Made by a program: the position numbers and the translations under genes. The notes under the pieces were generated by a model. The model did not search any database. It saw only the letters and a list, made by a program, of their open reading frames with translations, and had not been told where the DNA came from. From T1Sed10-7 sp047921175 (GTDB lineage: Bacteria; Actinomycetota; Nitriliruptoria; Nitriliruptorales; Nitriliruptoraceae), in contig JBLRWQ010000037.1 of assembly GCA_047921175.1 (NCBI GenBank), forward strand, positions 1 through 28,357: 28,357 nt of DNA, in the 5' to 3' direction. This document shows, piece by piece, positions 1 through 7,423 of the stretch; position 1 is the first letter of the stretch, and every line of letters starts with the position of its first letter.

Positions 1-417
1 GGGTCGCCCGCCGGCCGCAGCAGCGGTCGGTCGCGGGTGGCCGCGTCGACCGCTGCCGGGGTGAAGCGCAGTGGCAGGGTCTCACCGGCCGCCCCAGCGA
101 GAGCCGGGCGCCGCTGCGGCCGTCCAGCCAGGCGTTCACGCCCTCGGCGTAGGCGTCCAGCATCGCGACGGTCTCGTCGTCGAGCAGCGGGAGCTCCGCC
201 AGCCGACCGGCCGTGACGTGTCGTCGCTGGTCGTGGCAACGATCGTCGGGACGCCGTGCTCGTCCCGCAGCACCTCGACGGGGCCGTCGAGGCCGGGTAC
301 GGCGATCTCCCCCGCGGTCTGTGGTGCGCCACGCTGGATCGTGACCACGCCGACGGCAGGCACCAGCAGCACGAGCAGGAGCGCGATCCCCGCCAGTGGG
401 ACGACGCCACGCAGCAC
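1..417 (-). pseudogene. penicillin acylase (penicillin amidase family) N-terminal remnant, frame-disrupted, runs off the left edge
   Basis: Reading leftward from a GTG at 415-417, the product starts with a hydrophobic membrane segment of about 22 residues and then a stretch ending VEVLRDEHGVPTIVA, the typical entry of the penicillin/acyl-homoserine-lactone acylase alpha chain. About 235-205 the frame shifts: a second frame (about 208-119) carries AELPLLDDETVAMLDAYAEG followed by VNAWLDG, which is also typical of this family. The GYxHAQDR segment that should lie between the two is absent, so roughly 50-60 residues are missing. A third frame stays open from about 86 to the edge. The catalytic N-terminal Ser of the beta chain would lie outside the window. 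Family members are secreted or periplasmic amidases. I call it a pseudogene because no single frame joins the pieces; a sequencing or assembly error is the alternative. Divergent from the oxidoreductase at 503. Confidence 0.55.
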
Positions 418-502
418 CCAGCTGATCGGTGGCTCTCCCGGTCCGTCGTGGACGCGGTGCGTGGGCCTACGCTGAGCGAGGACCGCGAGGACAGGTGGGT
501 CG

Positions 503-1264
503 ATGGCACGGTGCAAGGTCGGGGTGCAGCTCCACCCCCAGGCGACGACCACGGACGCGCTGCTGGACGCGGCGCGGGCCGTGGACCGGGCCGGCTTCGA
601 CTCGCTGTGGACCTGGGACCACTTCTTCCCGCTCTACGGCGACGAGGACGCGGCCCACTTCGAGGGGATGACCCTGCTGACCGCGTTCGCGATGGCCACG
701 GAGCGGGTCACGATCGGCAACCTGGTGACCTGCGCCTCCTACCGCAACCCGCATCTGGTGGCCGACATGGCGCGCACCATCGACCACCTCAGCGGCGGCC
801 GGGTGGTGCTCGGGCTCGGGGCCGGCTGGTTCCAGCGCGACTACGACGAGTACGAGTACGCCTTCGGGACCGGTGGGGGCCGGCTGCGGGACCTGGAGGC
901 GGACCTGTACCGGATCCGGCGCCGGCTGGGTCGGCTCGTGCCGCCGCCCAAGGGCGAGCTCGAGATCATGATCGGTGGGGGCGGCGAGCAGGTCACGCTG
1001 CGGCTGGTCGCCGAGCACGCCACGATGTGGAACGGCATCGCGGAGCCGGAGGTGCTGGCCCACAAGAACCGGGTGCTGGACACCTGGTGCGACCGGATCG
1101 GTCGCGACCCGGCGGAGATCGAGCGGACCGCGCTGATCAACGAACGGGACGTCGAGCGGCTCGACGAGTACCTCGACGCCGGGATCCAGCACCTCATGGT
1201 CGGGTGCGCGGACCCGTTCGACCTGGGTCCGGCGGAAGCGCTCCTGGCGGCAGCCAGAGCCTGA
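503..1264 (+). CDS. LLM-class (luciferase-like) F420-dependent oxidoreductase
   Basis: The 253-residue protein has the bacterial luciferase-like TIM-barrel fold: an N-terminal strand KVGVQLHPQ, the block FDSLWTWDHFFPL, a central segment SGGRVVLGLGAGWFQRDYDEY typical of F420-dependent members, and IMIGGGGEQVTLRLVAEHA near the middle. Such enzymes use reduced or oxidised coenzyme F420 (rarely FMN) to transfer hydride to varied substrates; the substrate cannot be told from sequence. It is somewhat shorter than the usual 280-300 residues but both ends look complete. The ATG at 503 follows a purine-rich stretch at 487-498, and a TANNNT -10 candidate (TACGCT) lies at 468-473. It is divergent from the acylase remnant and is followed by a separate TetR promoter, so it is probably monocistronic. 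Confidence 0.85.
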   Translation: MARCKVGVQLHPQATTTDALLDAARAVDRAGFDSLWTWDHFFPLYGDEDAAHFEGMTLLTAFAMATERVTIGNLVTCASYRNPHLVADMARTIDHLSGGRVVLGLGAGWFQRDYDEYEYAFGTGGGRLRDLEADLYRIRRRLGRLVPPPKGELEIMIGGGGEQVTLRLVAEHATMWNGIAEPEVLAHKNRVLDTWCDRIGRDPAEIERTALINERDVERLDEYLDAGIQHLMVGCADPFDLGPAEALLAAARA

Positions 1265-1330
1265 CCGGGGCGGCCTCCGGCGACGACCGGGCGATGCGGG
1301 GGTCCTGCCGGCGCGTGGACCGCTCGCCGC

Positions 1331-1359
1331 TTGACACCGGCTGAACGCGCGTTCATGAT
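1331..1359 (+). promoter_or_regulatory. promoter of the tetR-ABC exporter operon with an embedded operator
   Basis: TTGACA at 1331-1336 is a perfect -35 box; 17 bases later CATGAT at 1354-1359 is a 4/6 match to the -10 consensus. The spacer holds the perfect 14-bp palindrome TGAACGCGCGTTCA (1342-1355). Expected transcription start is about 1366, at or one base before the ATG at 1367, so the mRNA may be leaderless. A dyad between -35 and -10 is the classic position for repression by the encoded TetR protein; that binding is inferred. Confidence 0.75.
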
Positions 1360-1366
1360 GCTGAAC

Positions 1367-2041
1367 ATGCAGTCAACCAGCGCGGCGACGATGCCCGATG
1401 ACCGGTCCACCCCGGCCCGGATCCGTGATGCCGCCATCGCCTGCTTCGCCGAGGTCGGCGTGGACGCGACACCGATCCGCCGGATCGCGGGGCGCGCGGG
1501 GGTCTCCCCGGCGCTGGTGATCCACCACTTCGGGTCCAAGGAGGCGCTGCGGGTCGCCTGCGACCAGCACGTGGCGGCGGTGATCCGGGCCCGCAAGTCC
1601 GCGGCGGTCCAGGGCGGTGCCAGCCTCGACCCCGTCGCGGCGCTCCGGGACGCGGGTGACGGCCCACCGCTGCTGGCCTACCTGGCCCGCACCCTGACCG
1701 ACGGCTCGCCGCACGTCGCGGACCTGCTGGACGGGCTCGTCGCCGACGCGGTCGCCTACACCGCCGAGGCCGAGGCCTCCGGGATGCTCCGGCCGAGCGA
1801 GGACCCGTACGCCCGTGCGGCGGTGCTGCTGCTGTGGTCACTGGGTGCCGTGGTCCTGCATGAGCATGCCCGACGTCTCCTGGGCACCGACCTGCTCGGT
1901 GCGCCGGAGCAGCTGCTCGGCTACGTGCGCCCGGCCTTCGAGATCCTCGGCCAGGGGGTCTTCACCCCCGAGGCCTACACGCAGATGTCGGCCGTCATGG
2001 CGGCCACCGATGTCGCGGACGACCGCGACGCCAAGGAGTGA
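1367..2041 (+). CDS. TetR/AcrR family transcriptional regulator
   Basis: The 224-residue protein has the TetR helix-turn-helix at residues about 37-56 (IRRIAGRAGVSPALVIHHFG), preceded by the usual helix 1 (ARIRDAAIACFAEVGVDAT). The rest is an all-helical ligand/dimer domain. I chose the ATG at 1367 because the promoter at 1331-1359 would start transcription there; an ATG at 1391 is the next option, and the in-frame TTG at 1331 is part of the -35 box and so cannot be the start. The stop lies 6 bases before the ABC ATPase, so the three genes form one operon. The arrangement suggests it represses its own operon and is released by the exporter's substrate (inference). Confidence 0.9.
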   Translation: MQSTSAATMPDDRSTPARIRDAAIACFAEVGVDATPIRRIAGRAGVSPALVIHHFGSKEALRVACDQHVAAVIRARKSAAVQGGASLDPVAALRDAGDGPPLLAYLARTLTDGSPHVADLLDGLVADAVAYTAEAEASGMLRPSEDPYARAAVLLLWSLGAVVLHEHARRLLGTDLLGAPEQLLGYVRPAFEILGQGVFTPEAYTQMSAVMAATDVADDRDAKE

Positions 2042-2047
2042 CGAAGC

Positions 2048-2980
2048 ATGGACGCCGTGATCCGGGCCGAAGGGCTCGTCAAGACCTACGGCCGTGGCGC
2101 CGGCGCGGTCCGCGCCCTCGACGGGCTCGACCTCGAGGTGGCACGCGGCGAGGTGTTCGGCTTCCTCGGTCCCAACGGGGCGGGCAAGTCCACCACGATC
2201 CGCATCCTGCTGGACCACCTGCGCCCGACGGCCGGGCGGGCCGAGGTGCTGGGAGCTGCGCCCGTCGGGGGCGGTCCGGCCCAGCGGGCCCGCATCGGCT
2301 ACCTGCCCGGGGAGCTGGCGATGGGGGGCCGGGCCACCTCCGGCGAGCTGCTCACCCATCTCAGCCGGCTGCGTGGCGGCAGCGGCCGCGAGCGCATCGG
2401 CGAGCTGGCGGACCGGCTGTCGCTCGACCTCGACCGGCCGATCCGTGGCCTGTCGAAGGGCAACAAGCAGAAGGTCGGGGTGATCCAGGCCTTCCTGCAC
2501 CGGCCGGAGCTGCTGATCCTCGATGAGCCGACCAGCGGCCTCGACCCGCTGCTGCAGCACGAGTTCCTCGCCATGGTCCGCGAGGCCGTGGCCGACGGCG
2601 CGACGGTGTTCATGTCCTCCCACGTGCTCAGCGAGGTGGAGGTCGTGGCCGGGCGGGTCGCGATCGTGCGCCAGGGCCGCATCGTCGACCTCGACGACGT
2701 CGCGACCCTGCGCCACCACGCCGGCCAACGCGTCGAGCTGCACTTCGCCGAGCCGGTCGAGGCGGACGACTTCGCCCACCTGCCCGGCATCAGCGAGGTC
2801 GAGGTGGCCGACCACCACGTGACCTGCCTGCTGCGTGGCGAGCCCGACGCCCTGCTCAAGGCGGCCGCCCACCATCACGTCGTGCGCTGGTCGGCGAGAG
2901 ACCGCGAGCTCGAGGACCTGTTCCTCGACCACTACCGCATCCCCGTGACCTCCGAGGAGGTGGCCACCGATGGCCGCTGA
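2048..2980 (+). CDS. ABC exporter ATP-binding subunit (polyketide-antibiotic/daunorubicin-type)
   Basis: The 310-residue protein is a cytoplasmic nucleotide-binding subunit. It shows Walker A GPNGAGKST at residues 41-49, a variant signature LSKGNKQK at 135-142 in place of LSGGQ (usual for the ABC-2 antibiotic and Na+ exporters), Walker B LLILDEPTSGLDPL from 155 and the switch histidine at 192 (SSHVLSE). A C-terminal domain of about 100 residues follows. It powers the permease encoded next, whose ATG lies inside its last codons (11-base overlap), implying translational coupling. The substrate is unknown; the family exports antibiotics, lipids and other hydrophobic compounds. Confidence 0.93.
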   Translation: MDAVIRAEGLVKTYGRGAGAVRALDGLDLEVARGEVFGFLGPNGAGKSTTIRILLDHLRPTAGRAEVLGAAPVGGGPAQRARIGYLPGELAMGGRATSGELLTHLSRLRGGSGRERIGELADRLSLDLDRPIRGLSKGNKQKVGVIQAFLHRPELLILDEPTSGLDPLLQHEFLAMVREAVADGATVFMSSHVLSEVEVVAGRVAIVRQGRIVDLDDVATLRHHAGQRVELHFAEPVEADDFAHLPGISEVEVADHHVTCLLRGEPDALLKAAAHHHVVRWSARDRELEDLFLDHYRIPVTSEEVATDGR

Positions 2981-3881
2981 GACCACCCGCACCGCCGCAC
3001 CCACCGACGCGAGCGCCACCTCGGTACGCGCAGGCGCGTCGTCACCTGCCCCGTCCGCCGACGCTGCCACGGCTGCGGGGGTCGCAACCGGGCTGCCCGT
3101 CCTGCGCTGGGTGCTCCGGCAGCAGCGCCGGGCCCTGCTCGGCTGGGCGCTGTCCATGGCCGCCGTGTGCGCGATCTACGTCAGCTTCTACCCGCTGATG
3201 GGGGACTCCGGTGAGCTGGAGGCACTGATTGCCGGGCTGCCCGAGGGCCTGGTCGTGGCCATGGGCTACGACGCGATCGGGACCGCCGCCGGCTACCTCG
3301 AGAGCACCGTCTACGGCCTGCTCGCCCCGATCCTGCTGCTGGTGTTCGCGGTCGCGTTCGGTGCCCGGCTCATCGCCGGTGACGAGGAGGCCGGGCAGCT
3401 CGAGCTCGAGGCCGCCGCGCCGATCGGGCGGGTCCGGGCCCTGCTGGAACGCTACGCCGCCCTGGTCCTCGCGGTGGCGTTGCTGGCGCTGGTGGCCGGG
3501 GTGGCCACGGCGGCCCTGGTGCTCGCGCTCGACCTGGACGTCGCGTTGTCCGGCGTGGCAGCGGCGACCGTCGGCTTGGGGCTCCTGGTGGTCGCGCTCG
3601 GCACGGTCGCCTTCGCCGTGGGTGCCGTGACCGGGCGACGGGCCTGGGCGCTCGGGCTCGGCGCGGGCCTGGCGGTCGCGTCGTTCATGGCCAACGCGCT
3701 GGGACCGATGCTGGAGGACGGGGCCTGGCTGGAGCGGGCCTCGCCGTTCTGGTGGTACCTCGGCAACGACCCCCTCGTCGAAGGGCTCGAGGTCGCAGGC
3801 CCACTGGCGCTGGTGGCGCTGACCGCGGTGGCGCTGGGGGTCGCGGTGGTGGCCTACGACCGCCGGGACCTCGGCGTGTGA
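2970..3881 (+). CDS. ABC-2 type exporter permease
   Basis: The 303-residue integral membrane protein starts with about 45 residues rich in Ala, Thr and Ser, then VLRWVLRQQRRALLGWALSMAA leads into the first of about six membrane spans. The soluble loop with AGDEEAGQLELEAAAPIGR and the C-terminal pattern FWWYLGNDPL...YDRRDLGV are typical of the compact permeases paired with LSKGNKQK-type ATPases. Its length without the N-terminal tail matches the family norm of about 260-270 residues. The start overlaps the ATPase gene by 11 bases. It should form a homodimer in the cytoplasmic membrane. The low-complexity N-terminal extension is unusual and a later start near residue 40 cannot be excluded. Confidence 0.88.
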   Translation: MAAETTRTAAPTDASATSVRAGASSPAPSADAATAAGVATGLPVLRWVLRQQRRALLGWALSMAAVCAIYVSFYPLMGDSGELEALIAGLPEGLVVAMGYDAIGTAAGYLESTVYGLLAPILLLVFAVAFGARLIAGDEEAGQLELEAAAPIGRVRALLERYAALVLAVALLALVAGVATAALVLALDLDVALSGVAAATVGLGLLVVALGTVAFAVGAVTGRRAWALGLGAGLAVASFMANALGPMLEDGAWLERASPFWWYLGNDPLVEGLEVAGPLALVALTAVALGVAVVAYDRRDLGV

Positions 3882-3888
3882 CACGCCG
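3872..3888. promoter_or_regulatory. 17-bp odd-centred dyad spanning the permease stop codon, upstream of the acyl-CoA ligase promoter
   Basis: CGGCGTGT-G-ACACGCCG is a perfect inverted repeat (8-bp arms, one central base). It covers the permease stop codon (TGA, 3879-3881) and ends 3 bases before the -35 box at 3892. It is a candidate operator for the ligase gene; it is too short to be a convincing terminator. Confidence 0.45.
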
Positions 3889-3891
3889 GCC

Positions 3892-3920
3892 TTGACCTGA
3901 CGGCTCCGTTCGGCTGTGCT
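3892..3920 (+). promoter_or_regulatory. promoter of the acyl-CoA ligase gene
   Basis: TTGACC (3892-3897, 5/6 match to -35) is followed after exactly 17 bases by TGTGCT (3915-3920, 3/6 match to -10). It would give a leader of about 20 bases before the GTG at 3948, with a GGAGGG ribosome-binding site at about 3935. The gene is therefore probably transcribed separately from the exporter operon. Confidence 0.5.
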
Positions 3921-3947
3921 GCGCACCCACGAGCGGAGGGAGACCGC

Positions 3948-5804
3948 GTGGGAGCTGAGCTGCTGGAGGTCCGTGCCGAGCTGCTGGCCCGCACCGAGGG
4001 GCGCACGCTGCTGGACGTGTTCGCCGCGACCTGCGACGAGCACTGGCACCGGCCGGCCCTGAAGATCAAGGACGGGGACGGCTTCGCGACCTGGACCTGG
4101 GGCGAGTACCGCACCGAGGCGAGCGAGCTGGCCATGGCGCTGCGCCGGCACGGCGTCGACCACGGCGATCACGTCGCGCTGATGATGGCGAACCGGCCCG
4201 AGCACGTCATCGCCGACGTGGGCACGCTGCTCGCGGGCGGGGTCCCGGTCTCGGTCTACAACACCCTCGCCGCCGACCAGCTGCGCTACATCGCCGACAA
4301 CTGCGCCGCCAAGGTCGCCATCGTCGAGGACGCCACCTTCCTCGCCACCTGGGACGCGATCCGCGACCAGCTCCCGGCGCTCGAGCTCGTGGTCGTGGTC
4401 GATCCCACCGGGGTGGCCCTCGACGGCCGAGACGACGTCGTCAGCTACGAGACCTTCCGGGCCGAGGGCGCCACCGCACTCGGGACCGGGCACGGGGAGC
4501 TGGAGAACGCCTGGCGGGCCGTGCGACCCGACGACGCGGTCACCCTGATCTACACCTCCGGCACGACGGGTCCGCCGAAGGGCGTGGTCATCACCCACAA
4601 GGCCCTGCTGTACCAGCTCGCCGTCATCATGGACCTGCTGGAGATCCAGGGCGGGAACCGCGGGGTGTCCTACCTGCCGCTGGCGCACATCGCCGAGCGC
4701 ATGACCACCCACTACGTCGGCATCCGCGCCGGCGGCACGATCTCCTTCGTCCGGGACGTCGCGGAGGTGCTGCCGACCCTGCTCGAGGCCCGTCCGAACC
4801 TCTTCATGGCCGTGCCGCGGGTGTGGGAGAAGATGCACACCCGCATCCTCGCGAAGATCCACGAGACCGAGAACGAGCGCAAGCGGGCGCTGGCGCTCAA
4901 GGCCGTCGAGGTCGGCATGGCCGCGGTCCGCGCGGAGCTCGCCGGCAAGCGGGTACCGGTCAGGCTCAAGGTCCAGCACGTGCTGTTCGACCGGCTGGTG
5001 TTCGCCAGGATCCGGGACGGGCTCGGGCTCGATGAGCTGCGCTACGCCCTGTCCGGCGCCGCGCCGATCTCGGCCGAGCTGCTGACCTTCTTCCAGGCCA
5101 TCGGGATCCAGATCCTCGAGGTCTACGGTATGACCGAGTCCACCGCGGTCATCACCGCCAACACCCCCGGCAACGTCCGGATCGGCACCGTCGGCACCCC
5201 GCTGCCCGGCATCGAGGTACGGATCGCCGAGGACGGGGAGCTGCTCGCCCGCGGGCCGATCATCACCCCCGGCTACCTGAACCGGCCCGAGGCGACCGCC
5301 GAGGCGATCGACGACGACGGGTGGCTCCACACCGGCGACCTCGCGACCATGGCCGAGGACGGCACGGTCCGGATCGTCGGCCGCAAGAAGGAGCTGATCA
5401 TCACCGCGGGCGGCAAGAACCTCTCGCCCAACAACATCGAGGAGACCATCAAGCAGCGCTCGCCGCTGCTCGGGCAGCTCTGCGCGGTCGGGGACGAGCG
5501 GCCGTTCGTTGCGGCGCTGGTCGTGCTGGACGCCGAGGCGCTGCCGACCTGGGCGGAGGCGAACGGGGTCGCGGTCGCCGGCGTCGAGGAAGCCGCGTCG
5601 CACCCGGCCGTGCGGGCCGAGGTCCAGCGGGCGATCGACGAGGGCAACGCGGCGCTGGCCCGGGTCGAGCAGATCAAGGCCTGGGACATCGTGCCGGCGG
5701 AGTGGACCGCGGAGTCCGAGGAGCTGACCCCGTCGCTGAAGCTCAAGCGCACGGTGATCCACGACAAGTACGCGGCGGCCATCGAGCGGCTCTACGCGTC
5801 GTAG
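3948..5804 (+). CDS. long-chain fatty-acid--CoA ligase (AMP-forming, FadD15-like)
   Basis: The 618-residue protein is an adenylate-forming enzyme that activates fatty acids to acyl-CoA through an acyl-AMP intermediate. Visible motifs are the P-loop-like YTSGTTGPPKG (202-212), YLPLAHIAERM (about 242-252), YGMTES (393-398), the GWLHTGDLA hinge region (458-466) and GRKKELIITAGGKNLSPNNIE (478-498); LKLKR near the C-terminus carries the likely catalytic Lys. The long insertion and the NLSPNNIE motif place it with the long-chain (LC-FACS) group rather than acetate enzymes. The GTG start has a good GGAGGG site at about 3935. The gene is convergent with the lipoprotein hydrolase, with only 6 bases between them. 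Confidence 0.92.
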   Translation: MGAELLEVRAELLARTEGRTLLDVFAATCDEHWHRPALKIKDGDGFATWTWGEYRTEASELAMALRRHGVDHGDHVALMMANRPEHVIADVGTLLAGGVPVSVYNTLAADQLRYIADNCAAKVAIVEDATFLATWDAIRDQLPALELVVVVDPTGVALDGRDDVVSYETFRAEGATALGTGHGELENAWRAVRPDDAVTLIYTSGTTGPPKGVVITHKALLYQLAVIMDLLEIQGGNRGVSYLPLAHIAERMTTHYVGIRAGGTISFVRDVAEVLPTLLEARPNLFMAVPRVWEKMHTRILAKIHETENERKRALALKAVEVGMAAVRAELAGKRVPVRLKVQHVLFDRLVFARIRDGLGLDELRYALSGAAPISAELLTFFQAIGIQILEVYGMTESTAVITANTPGNVRIGTVGTPLPGIEVRIAEDGELLARGPIITPGYLNRPEATAEAIDDDGWLHTGDLATMAEDGTVRIVGRKKELIITAGGKNLSPNNIEETIKQRSPLLGQLCAVGDERPFVAALVVLDAEALPTWAEANGVAVAGVEEAASHPAVRAEVQRAIDEGNAALARVEQIKAWDIVPAEWTAESEELTPSLKLKRTVIHDKYAAAIERLYAS

Positions 5805-5810
5805 CGGTCG

Positions 5811-6896
5811 TCAGCCGCCCTGTCCGAGCACCGCGTCCAGCCAGGCGGCGATCCGCGCCGGCACGCGCTCGTCCACCTCGAGCCCGACGTCCTCCGGCTG
5901 CATCCGGGTCAGGTCCTGCTCGTCCAGCCGCGTCAACGCGTGGGTCAGGTCGGGCAGGATCTCGAGCTCGCCGTCCGCCGGCAGCCGGTCCTGCCACGGC
6001 TCCACCAGGGCGGGCGCCACGTTCCAGTCGGCATCGCCGCCGAGCACCAGCACCGGCACCTCGGCGTCGGCGAGCCGCGCGGCGGCGTCCCGCCCGGCGG
6101 CCATCCAGGAGGCCCAGAACAGCCGGCTGGCCCCCCCGATGTCCTGGCCGGTCAGGACCCCGTCCCCGACCGCGGTCACCTCGGCGGCGATCGCGCGCAG
6201 CTCAGCCACGGCGTCGTCGACCGACGCGCCGGGCTGGCCGGCGGCGGCGCCGAGCTCCGCGAGCTTGTCCGCCTGGGCGTCCAGCACCCGGTCGATGGTC
6301 GCCTCGGGGGTGGTCAGCAGCACGGCAGCGTCCACCGACGGGTGGTCGACCGCGAGCTGCGCGGCGAAGGTGCCGCCCTGGCTGTGCCCGAGGACGACCA
6401 CCTCGGTGATCTCCTCGAGGTCGGCCAGCACGTCGAGCGCCGCGGCGGCGTCGTCCCGGAAGGCGTCCACGGTCAGATCGTCCGACGGCGCCGGGTAGTC
6501 GTTGCTGCCGCAGCCGTTGAACGGGCCGCAGGTGCGCTTGTCCCAGACCAGCACCGCGTAGCCACGCTCCGCCAGGCCGACCGCCAGCTGCTCGTAGATC
6601 GGGATGGCGCTCGGGAAGGTCAGGCCCAGCTGCCCGACGACCGGGCCCTGCCGGGGCAGCGGGCCCGAGCCGTGGATCAGCGCGATCGCGGGGAAGGGCG
6701 GCTCCGCGGCGGGCAGGTGCAGCGTCGCGGCCAGCTCCAGATCACCGGTCGGGATCACGAGCTGCTCACGGAAGGTCGTCGGGGCGCCCGGTCCCTCGCC
6801 CATGCTCGGCGGACCGCAGGCGGCGATCAGCACGGCGAGGAGCCCGACCGTGGCGAGCAGCGCGCGGGTGGAGCGGCGGCGGGGACGGGACGGCAT
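5811..6896 (-). CDS. alpha/beta hydrolase lipoprotein (esterase/peptidase S9-like)
   Basis: The 361-residue protein has a lipoprotein signal: basic RPRRRSTR, a hydrophobic core and lipobox IAAC with Cys27. It is then an alpha/beta hydrolase: oxyanion motif HGSGP (75-79), nucleophile elbow GHSQG with Ser172, an acid residue in GGDADW (288 or 290) and His319 in LTHALT. A helical cap lies between residues about 200 and 275. It should be anchored on the outer face of the membrane and hydrolyse an ester, amide or thioester; the substrate is unknown. A UUCG-capped terminator at 6915-6938 separates it from the upstream csp gene, so its own promoter would have to lie within about 20 bases of the start, or it depends on read-through. 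Confidence 0.85.
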   Translation of the reverse strand: MPSRPRRRSTRALLATVGLLAVLIAACGPPSMGEGPGAPTTFREQLVIPTGDLELAATLHLPAAEPPFPAIALIHGSGPLPRQGPVVGQLGLTFPSAIPIYEQLAVGLAERGYAVLVWDKRTCGPFNGCGSNDYPAPSDDLTVDAFRDDAAAALDVLADLEEITEVVVLGHSQGGTFAAQLAVDHPSVDAAVLLTTPEATIDRVLDAQADKLAELGAAAGQPGASVDDAVAELRAIAAEVTAVGDGVLTGQDIGGASRLFWASWMAAGRDAAARLADAEVPVLVLGGDADWNVAPALVEPWQDRLPADGELEILPDLTHALTRLDEQDLTRMQPEDVGLEVDERVPARIAAWLDAVLGQGG

Positions 6897-6914
6897 GGGT
6901 GCTCCCAGATGCGG

Positions 6915-6938
6915 CGAGCCCCGCCGAAGCGGGGCTCG
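6915..6938 (-). terminator. strong stem-loop after the cold-shock gene with a C(UUCG)G tetraloop
   Basis: On the minus strand CGAGCCCCG is followed by CUUCGG and then CGGGGCUCG: a 9-bp GC stem (10 bp counting the loop-closing C-G) capped by the very stable UUCG tetraloop. It lies 57 bases after the csp stop codon. No U-tract follows, as is usual for actinobacterial terminators. Confidence 0.7.
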
Positions 6939-6995
6939 TCTCGATCCTGATGTCCGTGGGGCTCTCGCTGTCCGAACCTCAGAACCGCGTGCGGG

Positions 6996-7199
6996 TCACA
7001 GCGGGACGACCTCGGTGGCCTGGGGGCCCTTCTGGCCCTGCCCCACGGTGAAGCTGACCCGCTGCCCGTCCTCGAGGGTCTTGTAGCCCTGGGACTGGAT
7101 CGCGGAGAAGTGCACGAACAGGTCATCGCCGCCGTCCTCGGGCTGGATGAACCCGAAGCCCTTGTCGGCGTTGAACCACTTCACGGTACCTTCTGGCAT
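6996..7199 (-). CDS. cspA: cold-shock domain protein (CspA family)
   Basis: The 67-residue protein is a single cold-shock OB fold. It has RNP1 KGFGFI (residues 13-18) and RNP2 DLFVHFS (26-32), begins MPEGTVKWFNADK and ends PQATEVVPL, all textbook for actinobacterial CspA. It binds single-stranded RNA or DNA and acts as an RNA chaperone. The ATG at 7199 gives exactly the family length; the frame is open further upstream but that part has no family similarity. A TACCGT -10 candidate at 7287-7292 would give a leader of about 80 bases, consistent with the long leaders of csp genes. It is divergent from the hydrolase at 7424. Confidence 0.97.
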   Translation of the reverse strand: MPEGTVKWFNADKGFGFIQPEDGGDDLFVHFSAIQSQGYKTLEDGQRVSFTVGQGQKGPQATEVVPL

Positions 7200-7286
7200 G
7201 TTCTTGGATCCGATCTTGACGCGGTGCGGTGCGGGTCGTCCCGCCGGTCGCGGAACAGAAGACCCCGGCCACCTCGCGTGGAGCGA

Positions 7287-7292
7287 ACGGTA
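7287..7292 (-). promoter_or_regulatory. candidate -10 box for the cold-shock gene
   Basis: Minus-strand TACCGT fits the actinobacterial TANNNT -10 consensus. No good -35 box is seen 16-18 bases upstream, so this is weak. Confidence 0.25.
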
Positions 7293-7350
7293 GCGACCCC
7301 GCAGCGTCGCACCCACCGCGAGGCCTGGCCGAGCGGTGAGCGCTCGCGCT

Positions 7351-7370
7351 GGACACCACCGGTGGTGTCC
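7351..7370. promoter_or_regulatory. perfect 20-bp palindrome between csp and the hydrolase gene
   Basis: GGACACCACCGGTGGTGTCC is a complete dyad with no central spacer. It lies 54 bases before the hydrolase GTG and about 60 bases upstream of the csp -10 candidate. It looks like an operator for a dimeric regulator acting on one or both divergent genes; as RNA it would have no loop, so a terminator is unlikely. Confidence 0.5.
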
Positions 7371-7423
7371 GCGATGCTGCGGGACCCCGCGGGCCGGGTG
7401 GCCGCGGCGGGTCGGGAGACGAG

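Noticed and set aside
1331..1366. TTG at 1331 as the start of the TetR gene
   Set aside because: It is the first triplet of a perfect TTGACA -35 box, followed at 17 bases by a -10 box and an internal operator; the codons between have no family similarity.
3042..5762. 906-codon open frame opposite the permease and acyl-CoA ligase genes
   Set aside because: It is a GC-driven antisense frame: low-complexity, rich in Gly, Arg, Asp, Val and His, while the plus strand carries clear family motifs.
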